This document shows, piece by piece, positions 8,171-16,495 of a stretch of 43,760 nt of DNA. The notes beneath the pieces were generated by a model that worked only from the letters and a program-made list of their open reading frames with translations, was not told the DNA's origin and searched no databases. The translations under genes were made by a program, and so were the position numbers. How positions within the stretch are numbered: position 1 is the stretch's first letter; each line of letters opens with the position of its first letter. This stretch comes from Ruminococcus sp. (GTDB lineage Bacteria > Bacillota > Clostridia > Oscillospirales > Ruminococcaceae): contig JAHABC010000017.1 of assembly GCA_018376535.1 (NCBI GenBank), positions 1 through 43,760 of the forward strand, in the 5' to 3' direction.

Positions 8171-8191
8171 GCATATTTGGAGGTGCTTAAA

Positions 8192-9175
8192 ATAGGTATA
8201 TTAGTAATAGTTATCATAGTGTCGGTATTTTTTGGAATATATTGTAAAGTATATAAAAAACACATCTTTGATAACGTTTCTTATAAGTGTTATTTCGATA
8301 CTACAGAAGTATATCAAGGGGAGGATATCTTGTTTATAGAGGAAGTATCTAATGGAAAGTATCTGCCGATGCCGTGGTTGAAAGCAGAACTAACTACATC
8401 TAAGTACTTAAACTTTTCAGATAAATGTTCTGTAGTGACATATAAATCTAGATTTGTATCAAGTTGTTACGCCCTAGAGGGTAACAAGTCGGTAAAACGT
8501 GAATGGAAGATATCTGCTAGTAAAAGGGGAGTCTTTTCAATAGATAATGTAGTATTGACATCTTGTGATATATTTGCTACTAATGAGGTATCTAAGGCGA
8601 TAAATAATGTTAAGACTAGTATAACTGTTCTACCTATTGAGATAGACTCTCCCGATATCGACAAGACTATAGACTATATATGGGGAGAATATCAAACTAG
8701 AAGAAATCTTTTAACGGACGCTTTTACTATGCGTGGAATTAAAGAGTATACTGGTCACGAACGCCTAAACAGAGTACATTGGAAAGGTTCAGCTAAGCAA
8801 TCTAACTTGATGGTTATAGATGAAGATTATACATCTAACGTTAATGTTGTGATATACTTGTACATTCAAGACAATTGCGAAGAAACTCTTGCAGAGAAAA
8901 CTCTAAGTATGGCTTGTACCATCGCAGTAAGATTGTCTGAGGGGAACGTTCCTACCAAATTGGATACTAATTGTAACGTTAATACTAGTACATCTTTTGG
9001 AAAAGCTCACGCATTGAATATAAAGCGTACTTGTGCTAGAGTAGAACTATCGCCAGTAAGCTATAGTGTTCCGAATGTGGACGGCAACTCTATATTGATT
9101 ATAGTTACTCCTATGATAAATAAATCTAAGTTTGAGAGTTATAAAGACAATCAAATAGTATTAGTGAGGTTATAA
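8192..9175 (+). CDS. DUF58 family membrane-anchored protein
   Basis: The product has about 327 residues. One N-terminal membrane span (ILVIVIIVSVFFGIYCKVY) is followed by a beta-rich segment and then the DUF58 signature MRGIKEYTGHERLNRVHWKG at about 190-210. DUF58 proteins are usually found with a MoxR ATPase and transglutaminase-like partners and are thought to act on cell-envelope assembly. No MoxR is present here. Start: GGAGG at 8179-8183 points with 8-base spacing to ATA at 8192. The in-frame TTG 8177 and GTG 8183 overlap that ribosome site and have none of their own. I therefore favour the ATA. The start is uncertain and the rest is firm. Confidence 0.82.
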   Translation: MGILVIVIIVSVFFGIYCKVYKKHIFDNVSYKCYFDTTEVYQGEDILFIEEVSNGKYLPMPWLKAELTTSKYLNFSDKCSVVTYKSRFVSSCYALEGNKSVKREWKISASKRGVFSIDNVVLTSCDIFATNEVSKAINNVKTSITVLPIEIDSPDIDKTIDYIWGEYQTRRNLLTDAFTMRGIKEYTGHERLNRVHWKGSAKQSNLMVIDEDYTSNVNVVIYLYIQDNCEETLAEKTLSMACTIAVRLSEGNVPTKLDTNCNVNTSTSFGKAHALNIKRTCARVELSPVSYSVPNVDGNSILIIVTPMINKSKFESYKDNQIVLVRL

Positions 9176-9178
9176 CTT

Positions 9179-10456
9179 ATGAAGTTTATAATATCTTTTA
9201 TGGTTATGTTATCGATATTTCCAATAGTGAACATATTCTGTAGAGCCTATAACTTGGATAGTATTACATCTGCGATACTGTATATAGTATATTTAAAAAA
9301 TGCTATTATATCCACGGGGATTGCTTTCTTAACTGGAACTTTTTTAAAAGTTAAACATAAAAAAATCTTGCAGATAACAATAGTATTCGTACTAGGGTTA
9401 GGAATATCTTTTATAGATAGTTTTATATTAAAAGATATATCTAGTATGTTTGTGATTATATCTAATATAATTATATCGTTGATAATGTTAAGATTATATT
9501 ATCTATCCAATGATATATTTTCCAATGTATATATATTTATAGGAACATCTTGTATATACATTGTATGTACGTTTATGGGGTGGCAAACAGAGTTAGGTTC
9601 TCCAAAGTGGATAAATATAGTAATATATCTACTATTTTGTATAGTATTCGCTATTTTGATTAATAGAAACAATCTTGAGAGGGTAGTATACAGAAGAAAT
9701 CAAAATTTGGATAGCGTTCCAAAAAATATATTTAGATATAACTCTAAACTTACTTTGATTATGTGCATAGTTCCATTACCTTTGATAATCTTTTCTAATA
9801 GGTTGGGTTCGGCATTGTATGGATTGTTTATATCAGTATGTCGAAGTGTAGTATATATTTTAAAGGTTGTATCGCAACTGTTTAAAAAAGATACTCCTAC
9901 TATTGAGGATACTCCTAGCGATACCCTTGAATATACACCTTATTACCAAGAAACATCTAGTATGTTAGTAGATATTTCTACTATAATATTTTGTGTATTC
10001 TTGATATGGTTAGTATATTACTATCATGAGAGTATTATAAGGAAATCTAAGGAGTTACTTAGATATATAAAATCCAAACTTGTAAAATCTTTGAAGTTTG
10101 AAGATGTTACTAAAGTAGAAGAAATTCCATCTAGTGAGGGCTATACCGATTACGTTCAAGATATGGTTAAAAATATCTACACTAAAAAAGATTTCAAAAA
10201 GGATTTAAAAAGATTTTCTAAAATGCCTACTTCTAAGGAAAGTATTCAATTTGGATACTCTACTTTGATTTATGGATTAAATTTATTAGACTATAATATT
10301 CAATCCTTTAATACTGTAACAGATATCTCTAATATGTTGCCATATAATGAGTTTTCTAAAGTGTATCTTGATATTAGATACGGCTCTTATGAACCTACCT
10401 ATAATGATACTATTACGCTATACAATCTATTAAAAGACGTTCTTAAAAAAATGTGA
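9179..10456 (+). CDS. Polytopic membrane protein with DUF4129-like C-terminal domain
   Basis: The product has 425 residues. There are about seven hydrophobic spans in the first 290 residues, then a soluble C-terminal domain of about 130 residues ending ...FSKVYLDIRYGSYEPTYNDT. That ending resembles the DUF4129 tail (a helix followed by an RYG-like motif) found in partners of DUF58 proteins. It starts 3 bases after the DUF58 gene, with GTGAGG ahead of ATG 9179, so the two are co-translated and likely form a membrane complex. The transglutaminase domain often fused in such proteins is absent. The family assignment of the tail is from pattern and context. Confidence 0.75.
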   Translation: MKFIISFMVMLSIFPIVNIFCRAYNLDSITSAILYIVYLKNAIISTGIAFLTGTFLKVKHKKILQITIVFVLGLGISFIDSFILKDISSMFVIISNIIISLIMLRLYYLSNDIFSNVYIFIGTSCIYIVCTFMGWQTELGSPKWINIVIYLLFCIVFAILINRNNLERVVYRRNQNLDSVPKNIFRYNSKLTLIMCIVPLPLIIFSNRLGSALYGLFISVCRSVVYILKVVSQLFKKDTPTIEDTPSDTLEYTPYYQETSSMLVDISTIIFCVFLIWLVYYYHESIIRKSKELLRYIKSKLVKSLKFEDVTKVEEIPSSEGYTDYVQDMVKNIYTKKDFKKDLKRFSKMPTSKESIQFGYSTLIYGLNLLDYNIQSFNTVTDISNMLPYNEFSKVYLDIRYGSYEPTYNDTITLYNLLKDVLKKM

Positions 10457-10886
10457 TTTAATATGAACATTTTAGTATTTTTTGTCGAGTAAAAAAAATA
10501 CATGGAAAAGTTTTTCATATATCGAAAGTATAAAAAATATCTTTAAGTGTATAAAATTTTTATGCAAATATACTATATAAAAATTTTTGTGCATAATAAC
10601 CATAGTTTTAATAAAATCTTTATCATTTAAGATTTAAAATATCCAGTTTATAACATATAAATAGCATAAAGTTTATATTTCTACAAAAAAACTCTATTTT
10701 AAATAGATAATAATGTGAAAAATGCACAACAATTATACATAAATTTCTGATATAAACATAATATAGCTATAAAAATTGGTACTTTTATACCAAATATCTC
10801 TTTTGTGCATTTTGACGGTAAATATCCATCTCAAACGTTTGCGATATACCTTTTATTAGAAGTTTTACCAAACTTTTTTTTATCTA
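10457..10886. other. AT-rich non-coding stretch upstream of the first pilin
   Basis: No open frame worth calling is present. The stretch contains dispersed TGTGCAT words (near 10592 and 10805, and inverted near 10725), a dyad TTGGTA/TACCAA (10776-10781 and 10788-10793), and long A and T runs. No terminator for the preceding gene was clear. The 430 bases ahead of the pilin promoter may be a regulatory region. Confidence 0.5.
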
Positions 10887-10915
10887 TTGACTTTTATTAA
10901 AATTACTGATATAAT
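10887..10915 (+). promoter_or_regulatory. Promoter of the first pilin gene
   Basis: TTGACT (10887-10892), 17 bases and TATAAT (10910-10915) imply an RNA start near 10922 and a leader of about 138 nt. Confidence 0.82.
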
Positions 10916-10988
10916 ACAAACATAGAGAACAACAAAAGAACAAATACTTAAAATATTATATATATCAAAGTTGAGGTTCTAAGTTGTA

Positions 10989-11020
10989 TTGATACTCTGT
11001 ACGGGTTTTGGGAGTATCAA
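10989..11020 (+). promoter_or_regulatory. Stem-loop in the pilin mRNA leader
   Basis: TTGATACTC (10989-10997) pairs perfectly with GAGTATCAA (11012-11020), enclosing a 14-base G/T-rich loop. No T run follows, so it is not a terminator. It lies 39 bases ahead of the pilin start. Confidence 0.7.
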
Positions 11021-11059
11021 ACAAAATATTATTAATACATATTTATGGGAGGAATTCTT

Positions 11060-11536
11060 ATGAAAAAATTTAAAGGTTTTACACTAGTTGAGCTTATCGT
11101 AGTTATAGCAATCATTGGTGTACTTGCTGCTATTCTAGTACCTAACATGATGGGCTATATTTCTAAGTCTAAACTATCTTCAGCTAACACTGCTGCTAAG
11201 AACGTTAATACAGCAATCACTACTTGGAAAGCTGATAAGGAATCTATGGGTCAAAGTTCAACAGTAGCTACTAGAGCTTGGGGTGCTATTGCTGCTACTC
11301 CTGGTAGTACTGGTGGTATTGAAGATGCTGTTTCTGAGGCTTTACAAGGTAACTCTAATCCAGGTTATGCTTTGTGGGGTGAAACTAGTGGTGGAGTTGT
11401 ATATGCCGTTTGGGGCGATAGCGATACTGCAAAAGTTTGGGGTCAATTCCCAAATCCATGTGCTGACTACACTGTTTGGAAGAATAAAGCTGGTGCTACA
11501 CCTGCATTTAAAGAAAATGCTACTGATTGGCAATAA
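11060..11536 (+). CDS. Type IV pilin-like protein, Trp-rich
   Basis: The product has 158 residues. The class III signal is textbook: MKKFKG/FTLVELIVVIAIIGVL, with cleavage after Gly6, Glu at +5 of the mature protein and a hydrophobic helix to about residue 30, as in PilA/GspG. The mature C-terminal domain is unusual in having seven Trp, four of them in Trp-Gly pairs (AWGA, LWGE, VWGD, VWGQ). ATG 11060 follows GGGAGG. It has its own promoter, long leader and terminator and is expected to be abundant. No pilus ATPase, platform protein or prepilin peptidase is in the window. It could be a major pilin or a pseudopilin. Confidence 0.9.
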   Translation: MKKFKGFTLVELIVVIAIIGVLAAILVPNMMGYISKSKLSSANTAAKNVNTAITTWKADKESMGQSSTVATRAWGAIAATPGSTGGIEDAVSEALQGNSNPGYALWGETSGGVVYAVWGDSDTAKVWGQFPNPCADYTVWKNKAGATPAFKENATDWQ

Positions 11537-11580
11537 TATTTAATTAGTACTTAAAAAAGTTAAATAAATAAATAAGATAT

Positions 11581-11614
11581 CCCCCGTGAGTTAATGCTTA
11601 TGGGGGCTTTTTTT
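11581..11614 (+). terminator. Terminator of the first pilin gene
   Basis: CCCCCGTGAG (11581-11590) pairs with CTTATGGGGG (11597-11606, two G-T pairs) around TTAATG. Seven T follow after one base. Confidence 0.9.
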
Positions 11615-11750
11615 AAATAATAATTAATATATAATAAATAATAATTAATTAATAATTAATAAATAGTATATAATAATTAATCAATAATTGGTAATTGTTG
11701 CTTATTAACTGGCAATTATTATTTATTATTTATTAATTGTTAATTGCATA
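11615..11750. repeat. AATT/TAAT-rich low-complexity repeat tract
   Basis: About 135 bases are built almost wholly from AATAATTAAT-type words, with internal inverted segments such as AATAATTG and CAATTATT. Similar words resume at 11785-11860 inside the lepA leader. It looks like a decayed palindromic or slipped-strand repeat. No coding potential is seen. Confidence 0.7.
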
Positions 11751-11755
11751 GTGTG

Positions 11756-11784
11756 TTTACAGAATTTTTTTTTTATGATATAAT
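11756..11784 (+). promoter_or_regulatory. Promoter of the lepA operon
   Basis: TTTACA (11756-11761), 17 bases and TATAAT (11779-11784) give a leader of about 90 nt made of the same TAAT-rich repeat words. Confidence 0.7.
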
Positions 11785-11879
11785 TAATAAATAATAATTA
11801 ATAAGTGATTGGTGATTATTAAATTATTATCTATTAACTATTAATTGTAAATTGTATACAGAAATGAGGTTTATACACT

Positions 11880-13685
11880 ATGTCAACTGAGAATATTAGA
11901 AACTTTAGCATAATTGCTCATGTAGACCACGGAAAGTCTACACTTGCAGATAGAATATTGGAAAAAACTAAGACGGTCGCTCAAAGAGATATGCAAGAAC
12001 AACTCCTTGATGATATGGACTTGGAAAGAGAAAGAGGCATTACTATTAAGGCTCGTGCCGTTAGATTAATCTATACGGCTAACGATGGAAAAGAGTATAT
12101 ATTTAATCTAATAGATACCCCTGGTCACGTCGATTTTAACTATGAAGTATCACGTTCGTTGGTAGCTTGTGAGGGTGCTATCTTGGTAGTAGATGCCTCA
12201 CAAGGTATAGAGGCTCAAACGTTGGCTAATACCTATCTAGCAGTGGAAAACGATTTGGAAATCTTGCCAGTAATAAATAAGATAGATTTACCATCTGCTG
12301 ACCCCGACAGAGTTTGCCACGAAATAGAAGATATTATTGGTATCCCTGCCCTTGATGCCCCTAGAATATCTGCAAAGGTAGGCTTGAACATAGAAGAAGT
12401 TCTTGAAAGAATAGTCACTGATATTCCTTGTCCTAAAGGCGATAATGATGCTCCATTACAAGCGTTAATCTTTGATAGCTACTACGATAGCTATAAGGGT
12501 GTTATTATCTACATTAGAGTTAAACAGGGTAACGTTAAAGTAGGCGATACTATTCGCTTAATGGCTACTGGTGCAGAGTTTACCGTCGTAGAGGCTGGTT
12601 ATATGACAGCTAATCAACATATAAATGCGGGTAAGCTAGAAGTAGGTGAAGTTGGATATATTTCAGCATCTATTAAGAGTATCAGCGATACCCGTGTAGG
12701 CGATACCATTACTAAAGCAGACAATCCATGTGCTGAGGCTCTCTCAGGATATAGAAAAGTAAATCCTATGGTATACTCTGGTATATATCCAGCCGATAGT
12801 GCTAAGTATGGCGACCTTAGAGATGCTCTGGAAAAACTTCAACTTAACGATGCGTCATTATCTTTTGAGCCAGAAACCTCTATAGCTTTGGGATTTGGTT
12901 TCCGTTGTGGCTTTTTGGGATTACTTCACATGGAAATAATTCAAGAACGTCTTGAACGTGAGTACAATCTTGATTTAATTACTACAGCGCCATCAGTAGT
13001 ATTCAAAGTAAATCTAACCAACGGCGAAACCGTATATATAGATAATCCTACGAACTATCCAGACCCTGCGTTAATTCAAAGTGCCGAAGAACCTATAGTA
13101 AAAGCTAGTATACTAACTCCATCGGAATTTGTTGGAAATATTATGGACTTATGTCAAGAAAGACGTGGCGTATTCAAAGATATGCAATATCTTGATGAAA
13201 CTCGTGTTGAAATGCACTACGAACTTCCTGCTTGTGAAATAGTCTACGATTTCTTTGACGTATTAAAATCTCGAACTAAGGGTTACGCTTCTTTTGACTA
13301 TGAAATGTTAGGATATGCTCCATCTAAGCTAGTTAAGTTAGATATCCTATTAAATGGTGATATCGTAGATGCACTATCTTTTATAGTTCACGTTGACAAG
13401 GCTTATTCTCGTGGTAGAAGGATTGCTGAAAAGTTAAAAGAAAATATTCCTAGACAACTTTTTGAAATTCCAGTACAAGCCAGTATCGGAGGTAAGGTTA
13501 TTGCTAGAGAAACTATCAAGGCTATGCGTAAGGACGTTCTTGCTAAATGTTATGGTGGCGATATCACTCGTAAGAAGAAACTTCTTGAAAAACAAAAAGA
13601 AGGTAAAAAGCGTATGAGAACTCTAGGAACTGTACAAGTACCACAATCGGCATTTATGGCAGTTCTAAAGTTAGATGATGAGTAA
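11880..13685 (+). CDS. lepA: Elongation factor 4 (LepA), ribosome-associated GTPase
   Basis: The product has 601 residues, full length for EF-4. The GTPase motifs are G1 AHVDHGKST (13-21), the switch region with RERGITIK, DTPGHVDF, and NKIDLPSADP. The C-terminal LepA-specific domain ends GGDITRKKKLLEKQKEGKKR, the conserved tail that reaches the peptidyl transferase centre. It acts on stalled or initiating ribosomes in the cytoplasm. ATG 11880 follows a weak ATGAGG. Three genes follow in the same direction, the last being hemW. lepA-hemW linkage is common in bacteria. Confidence 0.97.
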   Translation: MSTENIRNFSIIAHVDHGKSTLADRILEKTKTVAQRDMQEQLLDDMDLERERGITIKARAVRLIYTANDGKEYIFNLIDTPGHVDFNYEVSRSLVACEGAILVVDASQGIEAQTLANTYLAVENDLEILPVINKIDLPSADPDRVCHEIEDIIGIPALDAPRISAKVGLNIEEVLERIVTDIPCPKGDNDAPLQALIFDSYYDSYKGVIIYIRVKQGNVKVGDTIRLMATGAEFTVVEAGYMTANQHINAGKLEVGEVGYISASIKSISDTRVGDTITKADNPCAEALSGYRKVNPMVYSGIYPADSAKYGDLRDALEKLQLNDASLSFEPETSIALGFGFRCGFLGLLHMEIIQERLEREYNLDLITTAPSVVFKVNLTNGETVYIDNPTNYPDPALIQSAEEPIVKASILTPSEFVGNIMDLCQERRGVFKDMQYLDETRVEMHYELPACEIVYDFFDVLKSRTKGYASFDYEMLGYAPSKLVKLDILLNGDIVDALSFIVHVDKAYSRGRRIAEKLKENIPRQLFEIPVQASIGGKVIARETIKAMRKDVLAKCYGGDITRKKKLLEKQKEGKKRMRTLGTVQVPQSAFMAVLKLDDE

Positions 13686-13749
13686 AATCTAATTTAGTTT
13701 AATATGGAACGTCATTAAAGGCGTTCCATGTACATATGGGAGGCTTTTT

Positions 13750-14274
13750 ATGAGTACTAATGATATCTATACAAAAAAATCTAAACTTACTAACTTAGAT
13801 AGGTTACAAAGGTTATCATCTATTGGATTTATAGCGGGGATATTTGGCATAGTTATAGGAACTTTATCATTAATAATAGGATTTATATTAATAAATATGG
13901 TGTATGGAAAAGGTGCTAGTATATTAGGAATAATTGTTCTAGTTGCATTGTTAATCTTATGTTGTGGAGTGCCTGTCTTATTATTTGGAATATTTTCAAC
14001 TATACCATCTGTAGTAGGTAAGAAGTTTTTTAAATATAGAGATATCAAGTATTTAAAAGCCATCAAGAGTGTAAGCATAGCTGAAATAGTATTAGCTATA
14101 GTGATATTTTTATCTATGAGTATATGCTTATTCATTGGAACTAATGATAGTTTTTTTATATCTTTAAAAACTGGGATTTTATTTCTAATTGAAATAGGAG
14201 TTCCTATAAATATAGTTCCTATTATGTATATATATCGTGTAGATAAGGCACTTAATGAGCAAAATTATCAATAA
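13750..14274 (+). CDS. Small hypothetical membrane protein, four spans
   Basis: I do not recognise this 174-residue protein. After a polar start (MSTNDIYTKKSKLTNLDRLQ) it has four hydrophobic segments, at about 27-53, 58-85, 102-125 and 134-158, with short loops. GGGAGG precedes ATG 13750. It follows lepA after a 64-base gap holding a hairpin (ATGGAACG, 13704-13711, with CGTTCCAT, 13722-13729) that lacks a T run. Its end lies just before a zinc-ribbon membrane protein, and the two may work together. Confidence 0.7.
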   Translation: MSTNDIYTKKSKLTNLDRLQRLSSIGFIAGIFGIVIGTLSLIIGFILINMVYGKGASILGIIVLVALLILCCGVPVLLFGIFSTIPSVVGKKFFKYRDIKYLKAIKSVSIAEIVLAIVIFLSMSICLFIGTNDSFFISLKTGILFLIEIGVPINIVPIMYIYRVDKALNEQNYQ

Positions 14275-14296
14275 TATAGAAGGGAAGTTTTTAAGT

Positions 14297-14635
14297 ATGT
14301 TTAAATATGAATGTCCATACTGCCACGAAAAGACAGTATCACCTTTTCAAAAGATGGTTACTGGTGGAATGGGTTCTAAGGGTACAAAATGTAAGAATTG
14401 TGGTCGTAGAGTTGTAAATGGCAAGATTACTACTGTTATAAAATCTGTAGTGTATTTGGGAGCTTTAATATATACTGCTTTAATCTTAATTACCGAAATG
14501 AACCAAGGAGTAGAGCATCAAAACTACGGATTTATAGTCGGAATGTGGCTTATTGCCATAGTAGGTACTAAGATTATAGATGGCTTTATCCCAGATTTAG
14601 AACGTTGCATTAGAAATGATGTCGGTGGAAAGTAA
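14297..14635 (+). CDS. Zinc-ribbon membrane protein, unknown function
   Basis: The product has 112 residues. Two CxxC pairs (Cys6/Cys9 and Cys32/Cys35) form a zinc ribbon. Two hydrophobic spans follow (VVYLGALIYTALILI and FIVGMWLIAIVGTKI). I place the start at ATG 14297, which has GAAGGGAAG upstream and begins MFKYECPYCHEK. An earlier in-frame ATG at 14255 overlaps the previous gene. Similar short ribbon-plus-membrane proteins are common in Clostridia without known function. It is followed 8 bases later by hemW. Confidence 0.7.
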   Translation: MFKYECPYCHEKTVSPFQKMVTGGMGSKGTKCKNCGRRVVNGKITTVIKSVVYLGALIYTALILITEMNQGVEHQNYGFIVGMWLIAIVGTKIIDGFIPDLERCIRNDVGGK

Positions 14636-14643
14636 TATTATCT

Positions 14644-15735
14644 ATGATAGGAATATATATTCATGTGCCATTTTGTGCCACAAAGTGTCCATATTGCGAT
14701 TTTTATTCGGGAAAGTATTCTAAAGATAAGATAATATCTTATGGTGATGCCGTGGTTAGAAATTTAGAATACTATTCAAAGTATAAAGTTCAAGCAGATA
14801 CTATATACTTTGGTGGTGGAACGCCATCACTTATGGAAGTTTCCTCAATAGATAAGATTATCCAAACGGCTAGAAAGTGTTTCGATATGCCAAAAAATGC
14901 TGAGATAACTTTGGAAACCAATCCTAGAACTTTAAACGCTAATAAGATGGAAAGTCTTATCAATTGTGGAGTAAATAGGCTATCTATAGGAGTACAATCT
15001 TGTGTGGATACCGAATTGGAAACTTTAGGAAGAAATCACACCTTTAACGATTGTAAAAATATTGTGGCTACTGCTCATAAAGTCGGATTTGAAAACATAT
15101 CTTGCGATTTAATGATAGGAACGTCTTATCAAACTATGGATACTCTAAAGTATTCATGTGAGAACATATCTAAACTAGATATTAAACATATATCATCGTA
15201 TATGCTTAAAGTTGAGGAGAACACTCCATATAGTAGCAATAATGATATACTATCTAACTTGCCTAGTGAGGATATAGTATCTGATATGTACTTAAAGTCT
15301 GTAGAAATATTTAAATCTTTTGGATATAATCAATATGAAATTTCCAACTTTGCAAAGTCTGGATTTGAAAGCAAACACAATCTAAAGTACTGGCAATGCG
15401 TGGATTATCTTGGCATAGGCTCAGGTTCACATTCGTGTTTTGATGGCAAAAGGTTCTATGTTCCTAAGGATAGAGATAACTTTATACTAGAGGAACATCA
15501 AAAGACTGTAATTACTGAAGAAAATCCGTACACTTTTGAGGAAGTTGGAATGTTAGCATTAAGGCTATCTAGTGGTTTAGATACTAAACTATATCCAAAG
15601 TATGCAAGTGAAGTTTTAAAGAAAGCCTATCCATTAGAACGTTATGGATATTTAACTATCCATAATGATATAATCTCTTTAACACCTAAAGGATTTTTAG
15701 TATCTAATAGCATTATTGAAACGTTAATTTTGTAA
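14644..15735 (+). CDS. hemW: HemW-like radical SAM protein
   Basis: The product has 363 residues. The N-terminus has the radical SAM cluster motif HVPFCATKCPYCDFY (Cys11, Cys15, Cys18), then YFGGGTPSL, the SAM-binding ETNP segment and GVQS. A HemW C-terminal domain follows (GSGSHSCFDGKRF, RLSSGLDTKLY). HemW was long labelled an oxygen-independent coproporphyrinogen oxidase but is now regarded as a heme chaperone. Its role here is unproved. The start lacks a strong ribosome site and is only 8 bases from the preceding gene, so it is probably translated by coupling. Confidence 0.92.
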   Translation: MIGIYIHVPFCATKCPYCDFYSGKYSKDKIISYGDAVVRNLEYYSKYKVQADTIYFGGGTPSLMEVSSIDKIIQTARKCFDMPKNAEITLETNPRTLNANKMESLINCGVNRLSIGVQSCVDTELETLGRNHTFNDCKNIVATAHKVGFENISCDLMIGTSYQTMDTLKYSCENISKLDIKHISSYMLKVEENTPYSSNNDILSNLPSEDIVSDMYLKSVEIFKSFGYNQYEISNFAKSGFESKHNLKYWQCVDYLGIGSGSHSCFDGKRFYVPKDRDNFILEEHQKTVITEENPYTFEEVGMLALRLSSGLDTKLYPKYASEVLKKAYPLERYGYLTIHNDIISLTPKGFLVSNSIIETLIL

Positions 15736-15763
15736 TTCGCTGATTTCTACAAAAAGTCCATGT

Positions 15764-15812
15764 AATATTTGTCATTAATCGCATTGACAAATATTTTTAT
15801 TATTGATATAAT
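15764..15812 (+). promoter_or_regulatory. Second pilin promoter overlapped by an inverted repeat
   Basis: TTGACA (15784-15789), 17 bases and TATAAT (15807-15812) match consensus exactly. The -35 box lies inside the right arm of a perfect 11-base inverted repeat, AATATTTGTCA (15764-15774) and TGACAAATATT (15785-15795), followed by five T. The repeat may terminate hemW transcription, act as an operator, or both. Confidence 0.85.
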
Positions 15813-15854
15813 TAAAGTATATATTCGTGAGTTTTATTTTAGGAGGGTTTTTAT

Positions 15855-16394
15855 ATGAAATCTTTTAAACGATTAATGGGCTTTACTATGGTAGAGTTAA
15901 TCGTAGTTATGGCAATCTTAGCCGTTTTGTGTGGAGTAATAGTTCCAAATGTATTTGCGTGGTTAAGAGATAGTAAACTAAAAACTTGTAATAGTCAAGC
16001 AAAGGTAGTATTCAATACAGCTGTAACTGTTTTGCAAGATTATCAACTAGAGGGTAAAGTATCGCAAATTACTACTACTGATGGTGTTATTACTATAGAA
16101 AAAGGTGATAGTAACGTTGCAACTCCTACAATTACAGCTAAGTTAGGTTCTAACTTTAGAGAAAATTCTGTATGGTATGTAAACGCTACTACAAGTAATG
16201 TGAATGATAAAAATTTAAATACTATTAGAGTAAACTCCGCTTTATTTGCTGATAATAATACTGGTGTATGTATAGGTAGATATCCAGTACCTGCAAATCA
16301 ATATTCTAATGCTGGTGGCTTCGATACTGTAAAAGGTTCTATATCCACACCGATTTCTGGTACTAGTGATGCTATATATGACTCTACTAAATAA
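15855..16394 (+). CDS. Type IV pilin-like protein
   Basis: The product has 179 residues. The prepilin motif is MKSFKRLMG/FTMVELIVVMAILAVL, with cleavage after Gly9 and Glu at +5, followed by the hydrophobic N-terminal helix and a polar Ser/Thr/Asn-rich head. It shares only the helix region with the pilin at 11060, whose Trp-rich head is absent here. GGAGGG precedes ATG 15855. It is a single-gene unit with a consensus promoter and strong terminator. It could be a minor or alternative pilin. Confidence 0.88.
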   Translation: MKSFKRLMGFTMVELIVVMAILAVLCGVIVPNVFAWLRDSKLKTCNSQAKVVFNTAVTVLQDYQLEGKVSQITTTDGVITIEKGDSNVATPTITAKLGSNFRENSVWYVNATTSNVNDKNLNTIRVNSALFADNNTGVCIGRYPVPANQYSNAGGFDTVKGSISTPISGTSDAIYDSTK

Positions 16395-16415
16395 TTGATG
16401 TTTATACCATTAGAT

Positions 16416-16450
16416 AAATCCTGTGCTTGAAACAGTACAGGATTTTTTGT
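16416..16450 (+). terminator. Terminator of the second pilin gene
   Basis: AAATCCTGT (16416-16424) pairs perfectly with ACAGGATTT (16437-16445), and the T run continues to 16448. Confidence 0.9.
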
Positions 16451-16495
16451 TAAAAAATAACGTTCATATTTTGTACATATTTTTTTAAAAAGTAC

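Noticed and set aside
10989..11020. Leader hairpin as a c-di-GMP riboswitch
   Set aside because: Pilin genes in clostridia can carry such riboswitches, but the conserved GEMM or class II core is not present. Only one simple stem is visible.
11283..11543. Overlapping plus-strand frame inside the first pilin
   Set aside because: It is a leucine-rich shadow in another frame of the pilin with no ribosome site.
13767..14135. Minus-strand frame of 122 codons
   Set aside because: It is antisense to the four-span membrane protein, and its hydrophobic composition mirrors the real gene.
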